Shown here one piece after another: positions 43,332-51,740 of a DNA stretch of 64,000 bases. The position numbers and the translations under genes are program-made. Numbering within the stretch: position 1 is the stretch's first letter; every line of letters begins with the position of its first letter. The DNA lies in NCBI RefSeq assembly GCF_021023135.1, contig NZ_PGFV01000003.1, forward strand, positions 434,001-498,000, in the 5' to 3' direction. This DNA is from Brevibacterium sp. CCUG 69071 (GTDB taxonomy: Bacteria > Actinomycetota > Actinomycetes > Actinomycetales > Brevibacteriaceae). Below the pieces are notes generated by a model. It saw only the letters and a list, made by a program, of their open reading frames with translations, was not told the DNA's origin and did not search any database.

Positions 43332-44714
43332 GTGTCCACTGCCCTCCGCGTCGCCCCTCTCGTCCTGGGTCGCAAGACGCTGACATCCTCGAACGCGCTG
43401 CTCGTGGCCGGCGCCTTCTTCGCCTGCACCACCCTGTTCCTCACGGTCGCCGCCGGCGCCTGGATGTTCTTCCAGATTCCCCCGTCGACCGACCCGGCCG
43501 CGCAGGGACTCGACGCGACCTACAAGATCCTCGCGACCTTCGCGACAATCCTCCTGGTCATTCCGGCGAGCACACTCGCCTCCGCCTCGGCGACCCTGTC
43601 CGCGCGACGCCAGGACGAACGGCTGTCGACGATGTCCCTCCTCGGCGCGAAACGATCATCCATCGTCGGCATCGCCGTGGCCGAACCCCTGGTGCCCGCG
43701 ATCTGCGGCATCATCCTCGGTGTGATCGGATACCTGGGACTGGCCTGGCCGGTCAGCTATATCCACTTCCTCGGCTCGCCCATCGGCTATGAGAACCTGC
43801 TCATGCCCCCGCTGCTCGTCGCCGGGGTCATCGTCTTCCTCATCCTCGTCTGCATCGCCTCGGCGCTCATCGGACTGCGCAAGGTCGCGATCTCACCCCT
43901 GGGTGTGCGGACGAAGGCGCTGGAGCGGAAGTTCCCGATCGTCCGCGTCATCCTCACCGTGGTCGCGATCATCATCCTGCCCTTCCTCGTCGCCCTCGCG
44001 AAGGGCGGCAGCTTCGGGTTGGGAGTGCTGATCGCTCTGTCCATCGGGGTCTTCGTTCTCGGCCTCATCGTCGTCGACCTCCTCGGCGGGCTTCTCATCA
44101 GATGGTTCGCTCATCTCAGCGGCAATCGGGCGAAGACTCCCGAGCGTCTCATCGCGGCCCGGCTGGTCTCGGACGAGCCGAAGCGGTTCTGGCGCCGGGT
44201 CTCCGGTCTGGCCATGACCGCCTTCGTCGCTGCGGTCGGCGGCAGCGGCATCTCGCTGATGCTGTTGGGAATGGAAGCCGCCGATGACCCGAACGCCGGA
44301 ATGCAAACCGCCGACATCATCCTGTTCCAGGACATCTTCACGGGAGTCCTCCTCGTCATCGGCATCTCGATCCTGCTCATCGCGGTCTCCGCCATGATCA
44401 ACCAGGTTGCCGATGTCTATGATCGTGCCGACACATTCCAGGACCTCTACGCCGCGGGCATGGACCCGGCCACAATGCACCGCGCCATGGTTCGCGCCGT
44501 ACTGGGACCCGTCATCTGGGTGTCGCTGCTCGCCGGTGGTCTGGGGCTGTTCCTCGTCCTCCCGCTGGCCGGTGCGGCGCTGGTGCTCAAACCGGTCACC
44601 TTCCTCACGATCCTCGCCAGCGTGGTCATCGGAGTCGGCATCATCCGCCTCGGGCTGCAGGTGGCCAAACCGATCCTCGTCTCTGTCGCCACCGCGGGGC
44701 GTTCGCGGGAGTGA
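43332..44714 (+). CDS. FtsX-like ABC exporter permease
   Basis: 460 residues with about eight to ten membrane segments and FtsX-type repeats (VIPASTLASASATLSARRQ, RLSTMSLLGAKRSSI; then DTFQDLYAAGMDPATMHRAM in the second half). The GTG at 43332 has AAGGAG five bases before it. It lacks the large extracellular loop of MacB, as is common in actinobacterial two-repeat permeases. Substrate unknown. Confidence 0.85.
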   Translation: MSTALRVAPLVLGRKTLTSSNALLVAGAFFACTTLFLTVAAGAWMFFQIPPSTDPAAQGLDATYKILATFATILLVIPASTLASASATLSARRQDERLSTMSLLGAKRSSIVGIAVAEPLVPAICGIILGVIGYLGLAWPVSYIHFLGSPIGYENLLMPPLLVAGVIVFLILVCIASALIGLRKVAISPLGVRTKALERKFPIVRVILTVVAIIILPFLVALAKGGSFGLGVLIALSIGVFVLGLIVVDLLGGLLIRWFAHLSGNRAKTPERLIAARLVSDEPKRFWRRVSGLAMTAFVAAVGGSGISLMLLGMEAADDPNAGMQTADIILFQDIFTGVLLVIGISILLIAVSAMINQVADVYDRADTFQDLYAAGMDPATMHRAMVRAVLGPVIWVSLLAGGLGLFLVLPLAGAALVLKPVTFLTILASVVIGVGIIRLGLQVAKPILVSVATAGRSRE

Positions 44715-44766
44715 GGCGAGGGTCGGGTGGGCCGTCCGGCTCGGTCTCGGGCGGGGCTGGCGAAAC

Positions 44767-44792
44767 ATTTATGGTTGCTAACGCCCATAAAT
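44767..44792. promoter_or_regulatory. Palindrome upstream of the MFS gene
   Basis: ATTTATGG (44767-44774) and CCATAAAT (44785-44792) are exact complements separated by 10 bases, AT-rich in a GC-rich setting. A TetR-type operator for the regulator at 46348 is one reading. It abuts an iron-box-like sequence. Confidence 0.5.
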
Positions 44793-44809
44793 AGGTTAGG
44801 GTGAACTTA
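44791..44809 (+). promoter_or_regulatory. DtxR/IdeR-like iron box upstream of the MFS gene
   Basis: ATAGGTTAGGGTGAACTTA matches TWAGGTTAGSCTAACCTWA at 15 of 19 positions, with an intact AGGTTAG half-site, 70 bp before the MFS start. It is the second such site in the window after that of efeU. Confidence 0.5.
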
Positions 44810-44878
44810 GTCGGCAGAGAACGTGTCGACCCCACCTTCAGCCGCTCGGCGTCGCCGCCCCACCGACAGGACGTGATC

Positions 44879-46219
44879 ATGACAGATGATCCGCACGATT
44901 CACCCACCACTGTGACCGATGATCCGCACGATTCACCCGCCCCTGCAGCCCAGGTCCGCCCGCAGGTGAAGGTCCTTCTCACGATCGTCTTCCTCGCCTA
45001 TCTCGGGCAGATGACACTCAACCCGATCATCGCGCCCTTGGCCAGGGAAGTCGGTCTGGCGGAGTGGCAGATCGGGGTGACGATCAGCACCGCAGCGATC
45101 ATGGTGGTGCTGACCAGCCAATTCTGGGGCCGCCGTTCCCAATCCTGGGGCAGGCGGACCGTGCTCATCACGGCCCTGAGCATCGCCACGATCGCCACCG
45201 CCGCCTTCGCGTTCGTCTCGCAGCTGGGAATGACCGCGGTGCTCGGCGGATCCGCGCTGTTCACCCTGTTCCTGCTGCTGCGCGGCATCGGCTTCGGCTC
45301 CGCGATCGCTGCGATCCCGCCGACCGCCCAGGCCTATATCGCCGATGTCACCGTCGACGAGGCGGCCCGCGTCAAAGGCATGGCCGGAGTCGGCGCGGTC
45401 CAGGGCATCGCGATGGTCGCCGGTGCCGTCGTCGGCGGTGCACTCGCCGGATTCGGCCTGCTCACCCCGCTCGTCGTCGTGCCGATCCTGCTCGGAGTCG
45501 GGCTCGTCCTCGTCCTGTTCGTCCTCCGCCGCGAACCCCGCCACGAACTCATCGCCGACCCGGCCCGCATCCGCCCGGCCGACACCCGCGTCTGGCCGTT
45601 CCTGCTCGCCGGTTTCGGCCTCCTGACCTCCCTGGGCTTCATCCAGGTGATCTGCGGCTTCATCATCCAGGATCGGCTCGCCCTCGACGCCGAGACCACG
45701 GGACTGGCCACCGGCGGAGTCCTCCTGGCGGCAGGAATCGGGATGGTCGTGGCCCAGAGCATCATCGTCCCCCGCAGCGGATGGACCCCGCCGACCCTGC
45801 TTCGCGTCGGTGCCGTCATCGCCCTGCTCGGCTTCCTCATCCTCATCCCGGATCTGGGACTGTGGTCCATCGTGGCCGGAATCCTCCTCATCGGCCTCGG
45901 CCTGGGCATCGGAATGCCCGGATACACGGCCGGGCCGACCCTGCTGATGAACCGCGAGGAACAGGGCGGCCTGGCCGGACTCATCGGCGCCACCAACGGC
46001 CTGACCTTCGTCGTCGCACCCACCGCGAGCACCGCGCTCTACGGCCTGTGGCCGCCGCTGCCGGTCATCGTCGGCGCGGTCGTTCTCGGCCTCGTCGCCG
46101 TCTTCGTCTTCGCCCACTCCCGCTTCCGTCGCCTGCCCGATGTGGCCGCGGTCGACGCCGACAGGCTCGCCCGAGTGGCGGAAGGCACAGGCGCGGGACA
46201 GGCCACCCTCGGAGACTAG
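44879..46219 (+). CDS. Major facilitator superfamily exporter
   Basis: 446 residues with 12 membrane segments; loop 2-3 has the MFS-type GRRSQSWGRRTVLI (motif A variant). It resembles drug or siderophore exporters of the MFS_1 group. The N-terminus carries an exact duplication, TDDPHDSP twice, from a 21-bp DNA repeat (44885-44905, 44918-44938). The ATG at 44879 follows AGGA. The iron-box-like site suggests siderophore export; the TetR gene downstream would fit drug efflux. The sequence does not decide. Confidence 0.83.
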   Translation: MTDDPHDSPTTVTDDPHDSPAPAAQVRPQVKVLLTIVFLAYLGQMTLNPIIAPLAREVGLAEWQIGVTISTAAIMVVLTSQFWGRRSQSWGRRTVLITALSIATIATAAFAFVSQLGMTAVLGGSALFTLFLLLRGIGFGSAIAAIPPTAQAYIADVTVDEAARVKGMAGVGAVQGIAMVAGAVVGGALAGFGLLTPLVVVPILLGVGLVLVLFVLRREPRHELIADPARIRPADTRVWPFLLAGFGLLTSLGFIQVICGFIIQDRLALDAETTGLATGGVLLAAGIGMVVAQSIIVPRSGWTPPTLLRVGAVIALLGFLILIPDLGLWSIVAGILLIGLGLGIGMPGYTAGPTLLMNREEQGGLAGLIGATNGLTFVVAPTASTALYGLWPPLPVIVGAVVLGLVAVFVFAHSRFRRLPDVAAVDADRLARVAEGTGAGQATLGD

Positions 46220-46347
46220 GAGTCCGCACGCAGGCGGAGCAGAGGTTATGGTCGAGGTATGGAGCTGAAACCGTCGGCCGCTGAGGGCCCGGACCATGTG
46301 CCGAGCGTGAGGATCCGCCCGGCCGCGCGCGCCGAGGTGGGCCGAGA

Positions 46348-47055
46348 GTGAGTCCGGCAGCGGGCAGACGCGGACGGCCGCCGCGGGTGACGCGGGAGCA
46401 GATCGCCGAGGCGGTGCTCGAGGTGGGATTCCCCGACCTGACCTTCGCCGCCGTTCGCCAGCACCTCGGCGTCGGAGAGACGACCCTGTTCCGGCACGCT
46501 CCCGACCGCGAGGAACTGATCAGGATCGGTCTCGAGCGCGTGCTCGAGAGCATGGAATGGCCGAGCCTCGATGGCACCTGGCGGCAGATGCTGCGATCGA
46601 CCGCGCTCGCGGCCTGGAACGTCTTCGAAGCCCATCCCGGATCCGCGACCGAAGTCTCCAGCGGCACCGTCCCGGCCACAGCCATGGAGTACATGGGCAC
46701 CGTGAGCGCGGTGCTGCTGCGGCACGGCTTCACCGCGACCAACGCGGTGCTGGCCTGCGACCTCGTCTTTGACCTCGTCGCCGACAACCGACGTGGGGTC
46801 GAGCACATCGATGCGATCGTCCCCTCCTCCAACAAGGGACGGGAGAGTCTGCGCGAGCTGGTCCGTCCCACCGCCTCGGTGCGTCCGGCCGAAGTACCCC
46901 CGGAGCCGGCAGAGGAGGAGCGCGAAGCCATCGCCGAGGCGATCCGGGGGTCGATCTCGGCCGAACCCCTCGACTGGTTCCTCGGGAAGCTCGAGGTCGT
47001 GCTCGACGGCATCGAACGGTCCCTGGCCCCACCGACACCGACCGAAACCGGCTGA
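46348..47055 (+). CDS. TetR family regulator
   Basis: 235 residues. N-terminal TetR helix-turn-helix (RVTREQIAEAVLEVGF, LTFAAVRQHLGVGETTLFRH) followed by a helical ligand-binding domain with a long charged insert near residues 170-195. The GTG has GAGGTGG upstream. It lies 128 bp after the MFS gene on the same strand and may act on the palindrome before that gene. A perfect 24-nt palindrome follows it. Confidence 0.85.
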   Translation: MSPAAGRRGRPPRVTREQIAEAVLEVGFPDLTFAAVRQHLGVGETTLFRHAPDREELIRIGLERVLESMEWPSLDGTWRQMLRSTALAAWNVFEAHPGSATEVSSGTVPATAMEYMGTVSAVLLRHGFTATNAVLACDLVFDLVADNRRGVEHIDAIVPSSNKGRESLRELVRPTASVRPAEVPPEPAEEEREAIAEAIRGSISAEPLDWFLGKLEVVLDGIERSLAPPTPTETG

Positions 47056-47096
47056 CCTGGGACGGAGCAGACCGCCTCGGCGAGGGGTGGGATCCG

Positions 47097-47120
47097 ATGA
47101 CCGAGGAGCTCCTCGGTCAT
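47097..47120. terminator. Perfect 24-nt palindrome between tetR and dnaB
   Basis: ATGACCGAGGAG (47097-47108) is followed at once by its exact reverse complement (47109-47120). It can form a 12-bp stem less loop bases. It sits in the 206-bp tetR-dnaB gap and is a likely terminator; an operator is the alternative. Confidence 0.5.
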
Positions 47121-47261
47121 GTCATGGGCGCGTCCTAGCATGGTGCTCGAGGGGCCATCGAAGGCACACTCCGAGGCCGGGTACAGTTGGAGGGCGCCGC
47201 CGCCGGGCACCTGCCCGGGCCGCAGTCGAGGGGCCGACCAGCTTGAGGAAGAGGAAGACGA

Positions 47262-48599
47262 GTGAGCAACGACCAGGGGTATGACGGCCTGAGAACTCCG
47301 CCGCAGGATGTCGAGGCGGAGCAGAGCGTGCTCGGTGCGATGCTGCTGTCGAAGGATGCGATCGCCGACTGCGTCGAGACGATGAGCGGCGACGACTTCT
47401 ACAAGCCCGCTCACGAGACCATCTACGAGGCCGTCCTCGACCTCTATTCGAAGGGTGAGCCCGCCGATTCGGTGACGGTGGCGAACTATCTGACGAAGAC
47501 CGGCGACCTCTCCCGCGTCGGCGGAGCCGCCTACCTGCACACCCTCATCTCCTCGGTGCCCACGGCCGCCAACGCCGGCTACTACGCCGCGATCGTCAGC
47601 GAGCAGGCGGTGCTGCGCCGCCTCGTCGAGGCCGGCACCCGCATCGTGCAGATGGGCTACGACGCCGAGGGCGACACCGACGACGTCGTCAACCTCGCGC
47701 AGTCCGAGATCTACAAGGTGACCGAGCGCCACACCACCGAGGACTACGTCATCCTCTCCGACATCCTCGGCGAGGTGGCCCAGGAGATCGAGCGCAACGG
47801 CGACACCGACGGACAGACCGCCGGTGTGCCGACCGGTTTCACCGAATTCGACCTGCTCACCAACGGTCTGCACCCGGGCACGATGATCGTCATCGCCGCC
47901 CGCCCCGGTGTCGGCAAGTCGACGCTGGCCCTGGACTTCATGCGCTCGGCGGCGATCCATCACGGACAGGCGGCCGTGTTCTTCTCCTTGGAGATGGGCA
48001 AGAACGAGCTCGTCATGCGCTTGCTCTCGGCGGAATCGGAGATTCCCCTGCAGAACCTGCGCCGAGGCGAACTCAGCCCCCATGACTGGACCACCCTGGC
48101 CGCGACGGAGTCCCGGATCAATGACGCCCCGCTGTTCGTCGACGACTCCCCGAACATGGCGCTGACCGAGATCCGTGCGAAGTGCCGGCGGCTCAAGCAG
48201 CAGCATGATCTCAAGATGGTCTGCGTCGACTACCTGCAGCTGATGAGCTCGGGCAAGCGCGTGGAGTCGCGTCAGCAGGAGGTCTCCGAGTTCTCGCGGT
48301 CGCTCAAGCTGCTGGCCAAAGAGCTCGAAGTCCCGGTCATCGCGCTCTCGCAGCTCAACCGAGGCAGCGAGCAGAGGACGGACAAGAGGCCGATGATCTC
48401 GGACCTGCGCGAATCCGGATCGATCGAGCAGGACGCGGACATGGTCCTCCTCATCCACCGTGAGGACATGTACGACAAGGAGCACGAACGCGCTGGCGAA
48501 GCCGACATCATCGTCGCCAAGCACCGTGCCGGTCCGACGGCCGACATCTCCGTGGCGTTCCAGGGCGCGAAGTCCCGGTTCGTCAACATGCCGCAGTAA
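47262..48599 (+). CDS. dnaB: Replicative DNA helicase DnaB
   Basis: 445 residues. N-terminal DnaB domain (LRTPPQDVEAEQSVLGAMLL) and RecA-type helicase domain with Walker A AARPGVGKST and the H4 region DYLQLMSS. It unwinds DNA at the replication fork as a hexamer. The length is that of an intein-free DnaB; there is no Hint insertion at the P-loop or elsewhere. The GTG follows GAGGAAGAGGAAGACGA. In most actinobacteria dnaB is close after rplI; here 30 kb of other genes intervene. Confidence 0.97.
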   Translation: MSNDQGYDGLRTPPQDVEAEQSVLGAMLLSKDAIADCVETMSGDDFYKPAHETIYEAVLDLYSKGEPADSVTVANYLTKTGDLSRVGGAAYLHTLISSVPTAANAGYYAAIVSEQAVLRRLVEAGTRIVQMGYDAEGDTDDVVNLAQSEIYKVTERHTTEDYVILSDILGEVAQEIERNGDTDGQTAGVPTGFTEFDLLTNGLHPGTMIVIAARPGVGKSTLALDFMRSAAIHHGQAAVFFSLEMGKNELVMRLLSAESEIPLQNLRRGELSPHDWTTLAATESRINDAPLFVDDSPNMALTEIRAKCRRLKQQHDLKMVCVDYLQLMSSGKRVESRQQEVSEFSRSLKLLAKELEVPVIALSQLNRGSEQRTDKRPMISDLRESGSIEQDADMVLLIHREDMYDKEHERAGEADIIVAKHRAGPTADISVAFQGAKSRFVNMPQ

Positions 48600-48631
48600 G
48601 GTTCAAGAGTCGTCGACCGATGGGAGCATCT

Positions 48632-49267
48632 ATGCCACCGAGCAAAGCGCGCAGTCTGCTGACGCTGCTGATCATGGTGGCGGTGGTGTTCATCGGCTTC
48701 GCAGTGGCATTCGCCGTGACCTACCTGTGGCCTTCGCTGCTCTTGGCGGGCATCATCATCGCCTGCTGCGCGTTCATCGTGGCTCTCATCGGCGTGTACA
48801 AGGCGATGGGCCGCAGATGGCCGCTGTGGCTGGTCGGACCCGCCGTCGCGATCGCCGGCATCGGGACGATCATGCTCGCCGAAGACCTTGCTCTGGCCAA
48901 GGTCGGTGAGCTCACCGAAGTCGTCGTCGTCGACCACACCGTCAAGCACGAAACCGTTCACGATTCCACCGATCCGAGCCGAGACGTCTACACGCACGAG
49001 TACACCCTGGAGAAGACCGACGGAACACCGGTCGACCAGCCGATGATCTACCGCGGCAAAGACGGCTTCGACGATATCGACGAGGGCGACACGATCACGG
49101 TGATGATCGACCCCGAGGGAAATGCCCCCACCGAGCCCGCCGACCAGGTGGACCTGCCCGCCGATATCGGCATTCTCATCGTCGGTTCGGTGCTGAGCAT
49201 CGGAGCCTTCGGCGTGTGCGTCCTCGTGGCGGCACTGAGATCGCGGGAACCCCAGCGGGTGCGGTAG
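48632..49267 (+). CDS. Membrane protein with DUF3592-like domain
   Basis: 211 residues: three hydrophobic segments at the N-terminus (LLTLLIMVAVVFIGFAVAF and two more), a soluble beta-rich middle (about 95-160; YTHEYTLEKTDGTPVDQP) and a final membrane segment. This layout resembles DUF3592 proteins, whose role is unknown. The ATG at 48632 has GGGAG six bases upstream; the in-frame ATG at 48620 lacks one. Confidence 0.6.
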   Translation: MPPSKARSLLTLLIMVAVVFIGFAVAFAVTYLWPSLLLAGIIIACCAFIVALIGVYKAMGRRWPLWLVGPAVAIAGIGTIMLAEDLALAKVGELTEVVVVDHTVKHETVHDSTDPSRDVYTHEYTLEKTDGTPVDQPMIYRGKDGFDDIDEGDTITVMIDPEGNAPTEPADQVDLPADIGILIVGSVLSIGAFGVCVLVAALRSREPQRVR

Positions 49268-49333
49268 CCCCGAGGCGACTTCCACCCTGTCCTCAGCTTC
49301 GAACCCCGAACTCGGACCCGCCTTCTCATAGTT

Positions 49334-49351
49334 CAGTGAACACTGTATGGT
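49334..49351 (+). promoter_or_regulatory. Operator and -10 of the CmtR-like gene
   Basis: CAGTGAACACTG (49334-49345) has perfect CAGTG/CACTG arms and is followed by TATGGT (49346-49351), six bases before the ATG. A TTCTCA at -35 is 17 bases upstream of TATGGT. The palindrome sits in the promoter spacer, as expected for autorepression by an ArsR-family sensor. CAGTG recurs at 49352-49356. Confidence 0.6.
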
Positions 49352-49357
49352 CAGTGT

Positions 49358-49717
49358 ATGCTGACTATCGCTTCGAGGCTCGATGCTATGAATCGACTCG
49401 GTCGCGCCATGGCCGATTCCACCCGATCGCGTATCCTCCTCTCCCTCCTCGACGAACCCGGCTACCCGGCCCAACTGGCCAGAGACCTGGAGCTGACCAG
49501 GACGAATGTTTCGAACCATCTGGCCTGCCTGCGCGGATGCGGCATCATCGTCGCTGAACCCGAAGGACGACAGACCCGCTATGAGATCGCCGACCCCCAC
49601 CTGGCAGCGGCACTCAATGCCCTCGTAGAGGTGACCTTGGCCGTCGATGAGAACGTCGAGTGCCTCGACCCGGACTGCGCGGTCGAAGGGTGCTGCGAGA
49701 ACTCGGTGACCCGATGA
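49358..49717 (+). CDS. cmtR: ArsR-family metal sensor, CmtR-like
   Basis: 119 residues. Winged helix with LTRTNVSNHLACLRGCG, closely matching mycobacterial CmtR (LTRSNVSNHLSCLRGCG). The Cd/Pb ligands of CmtR, Cys57, Cys61 and Cys102, are all present at the same positions. Extra cysteines (107, 112, 113) lie in the C-terminal tail and may alter metal choice. It would repress its own operon until Cd(II), Pb(II) or a similar metal binds. Likely leaderless. The ATGA overlap couples it to the transporter downstream. Confidence 0.9.
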   Translation: MLTIASRLDAMNRLGRAMADSTRSRILLSLLDEPGYPAQLARDLELTRTNVSNHLACLRGCGIIVAEPEGRQTRYEIADPHLAAALNALVEVTLAVDENVECLDPDCAVEGCCENSVTR

Positions 49718-50442
49718 CGGCGACCGACGTGAACCCGACCTCGAAGGCGGTCCGGCCATTGCCGAGCTCGGCGCGGGCGGCGACTCTGCGACGACGGGTC
49801 CGGATCATCGTCGCGATCACGATCACCTGGAACGTCATCGAAGCCGTGGTCGCGATCGCCGCGGGAGGAGCAGCCTCCTCGGCGGCCCTCATCGGCTTCG
49901 GTCTCGATTCGATCGTCGAGGTCCTCTCCGCCGCGGCCGTGGCCTGGCAGTTCGCGGCCCCGAACCCGGAACTCCGAGAGAAGACGGCCCTGCGGGTGAT
50001 CGCCGTGTCCTTCTTCGCTCTCGCCGCATACGTCGGCCTTGACGCCGTGCTGTCTCTCACCGGCCTGCGGGATCCCGAACACTCCACCGTCGGCATCGTC
50101 ATCGCAGCCCTCAGCCTGCTCGTCATGCCTTTCCTCAGCTGGTTCGAACGGCGCACCGGACGCGAACTCGGATCCGCCTCGGCGGTGGCGGACTCTAAAC
50201 AGACCCTCATCTGCACCTACCTCAGTGCCGCCCTGCTCGTCGGGCTGCTGCTCAATAGCCTGCTCGGTTGGGCATGGGCAGATTCCCTCGCGGCCTTGGT
50301 CATCGCGGTCTTCGCGGTGCGGGAAGGCCTCGAAGCCTGGCGGGGCGATGCCTGCTGCGCGGCTCCGGTCGCCGTGCTCACGGGAGAGCGCGAAGCCGAG
50401 TCGTGCTCCTGCGCCGATGAGGAGGCGTGCCGCTGCGGCTGA
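49714..50442 (+). CDS. Cation diffusion facilitator-type transporter
   Basis: 242 residues with about six membrane segments. The metal-site helices read GFGLDSIVE and VADSKQT, giving Asp residues on segments 2 and 5 as in CDF/TMEM163-like proteins. There is no long His-rich loop or full C-terminal cytoplasmic domain; instead the end is Cys-rich (DACCAAP, SCSCADEEACRCG). Translationally coupled to the CmtR-like sensor, so export of a soft metal such as Cd, Pb or Zn is likely. Confidence 0.85.
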   Translation: MTATDVNPTSKAVRPLPSSARAATLRRRVRIIVAITITWNVIEAVVAIAAGGAASSAALIGFGLDSIVEVLSAAAVAWQFAAPNPELREKTALRVIAVSFFALAAYVGLDAVLSLTGLRDPEHSTVGIVIAALSLLVMPFLSWFERRTGRELGSASAVADSKQTLICTYLSAALLVGLLLNSLLGWAWADSLAALVIAVFAVREGLEAWRGDACCAAPVAVLTGEREAESCSCADEEACRCG

Positions 50443-50487
50443 GTTACTGGGGTGAGGGCACTCGCTGAGTATTCTCAGGGCAGGGGA

Positions 50488-51696
50488 TCAGTCGTCGAAC
50501 TCCACGTCGACTCGTCGCGCCTGGCGCAGGGCACCGATCGCCTCCGCCTCGGCGGTCAAGGCCTTCTTCTCTTTCGTGTGCACCGTGTCGAACAGTGAGA
50601 TCGTGACGGTGAAGTTCGAGTTTTTCTTCCGCCCTCGCCAGGTTCCGGCGATCCTCCCGTCGACGAGCACCGCTCCGGGTTCGCCGACGGTCTTCCACAC
50701 CGTGGAGTGATGAACTTTGTCGACGATCGTCTCCCGGTCCCTCATCTGCGTATACGGGTCTCGGGGTGGCAACAGACGGACTCCCCGTGGCATCTGCGCG
50801 GAATGGAGAGCATTGACATCCTCGGTGAGCATCCACGTCTTCCGCCCGAATCGGATCTCGGTCAACTCACCCTCGAGCAGGTCCCACCAGGCCGCAGCCT
50901 CGGTGGAGCGAATCCCGAGCCAGGCAGCGAAATCCGCCCGTGTCGAAGGCCCATAGCAGTGCAGGTAGCGACACAGCAGGTCCGCACGGGCGGCGTCGAT
51001 CGTCGATGGGTCGAGGTCCGTTTGGCGCGATTTCTTCGGCCGGTCCAACCACTCATCGACGAGCACGAACGGTGCCGTGTTCCCGTCCCGGGGAGCGAAG
51101 CAGAGAATCTGGCGCAGCGTGAGAATCCGAATGCAGAAATGCACGGCTCCCTCGCCGAGGCTCTGATTCTTTGCGTACGGCCCCTCCTTTACCCAGATCT
51201 TCCGCTGCCCGACGGTCAGCGAGTCCGCCATCGCGCGGGCGAGCTCCTCGCCGAGTTCGGTGATGGTCATTCGTTGACCGCGGAGGATCCCGTCGATCGC
51301 CTCCTCCGCGGAGTTGACGAGTTCACCGAGCTCCACACCGAGATCGTCAACGGACTGCTCGACGCCGAGGACGAAGTGACGCAGCGACTTCTCGGTTCTC
51401 GGGAGCACACCTGCGGTGAAGAGATCCAGGTCCGAGGCGGGGAAATAGAAGGGCGCACCGCGCATGCACCAGCTCTGCAGGAGGGTCCTTTCTTCGGCCA
51501 CGGCCGAGTCGAGCCTTTCGCGGGACATTCCCTCCACTCGGGCGTACAGGGCGGTCAGACCGGAACCCGGCGGGCTGTTCTGGATCCCGCACGCGCCGGC
51601 GGCCCTGAGGAGGTCCCGCTCACCCAGTCGGCCGTCGAGGTGATGTGATGCGAGCCGAAAGGCGATGACCTCGTCCCTGGCAGCGGTTTCATCCAT
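50488..51696 (-). CDS. HTH_42 winged-helix protein (AlkX/YcaQ-like)
   Basis: 402 residues with the family features RLASHHLDGR near the N-terminus, YLHCYGPSTRADFAAWLG in the middle winged helix, and a C-terminal VLVDGRIAGTWRGRK. The HTH_42 family includes the DNA glycosylases AlkZ and YcaQ; the actinobacterial AlkX-like members are of uncertain activity. The catalytic QxQ of AlkZ is not evident at the matching place, so glycosylase function is doubtful. Converges with the CDF gene. Confidence 0.8.
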   Translation of the reverse strand: MDETAARDEVIAFRLASHHLDGRLGERDLLRAAGACGIQNSPPGSGLTALYARVEGMSRERLDSAVAEERTLLQSWCMRGAPFYFPASDLDLFTAGVLPRTEKSLRHFVLGVEQSVDDLGVELGELVNSAEEAIDGILRGQRMTITELGEELARAMADSLTVGQRKIWVKEGPYAKNQSLGEGAVHFCIRILTLRQILCFAPRDGNTAPFVLVDEWLDRPKKSRQTDLDPSTIDAARADLLCRYLHCYGPSTRADFAAWLGIRSTEAAAWWDLLEGELTEIRFGRKTWMLTEDVNALHSAQMPRGVRLLPPRDPYTQMRDRETIVDKVHHSTVWKTVGEPGAVLVDGRIAGTWRGRKKNSNFTVTISLFDTVHTKEKKALTAEAEAIGALRQARRVDVEFDD

Positions 51697-51740
51697 ACAC
51701 CGAGACTAACTTCCCATCCGGCCTGCGTACCATTGCTGAC

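Noticed and set aside
46065..48524. An 819-codon frame on the minus strand opposite tetR and dnaB
   Set aside because: dnaB and tetR are certain on the plus strand; the mirror frame has no family and no ribosome binding site.
47262..48599. Intein in DnaB
   Set aside because: The P-loop and following motifs run uninterrupted and the total length of 445 residues is that of an intein-free protein.
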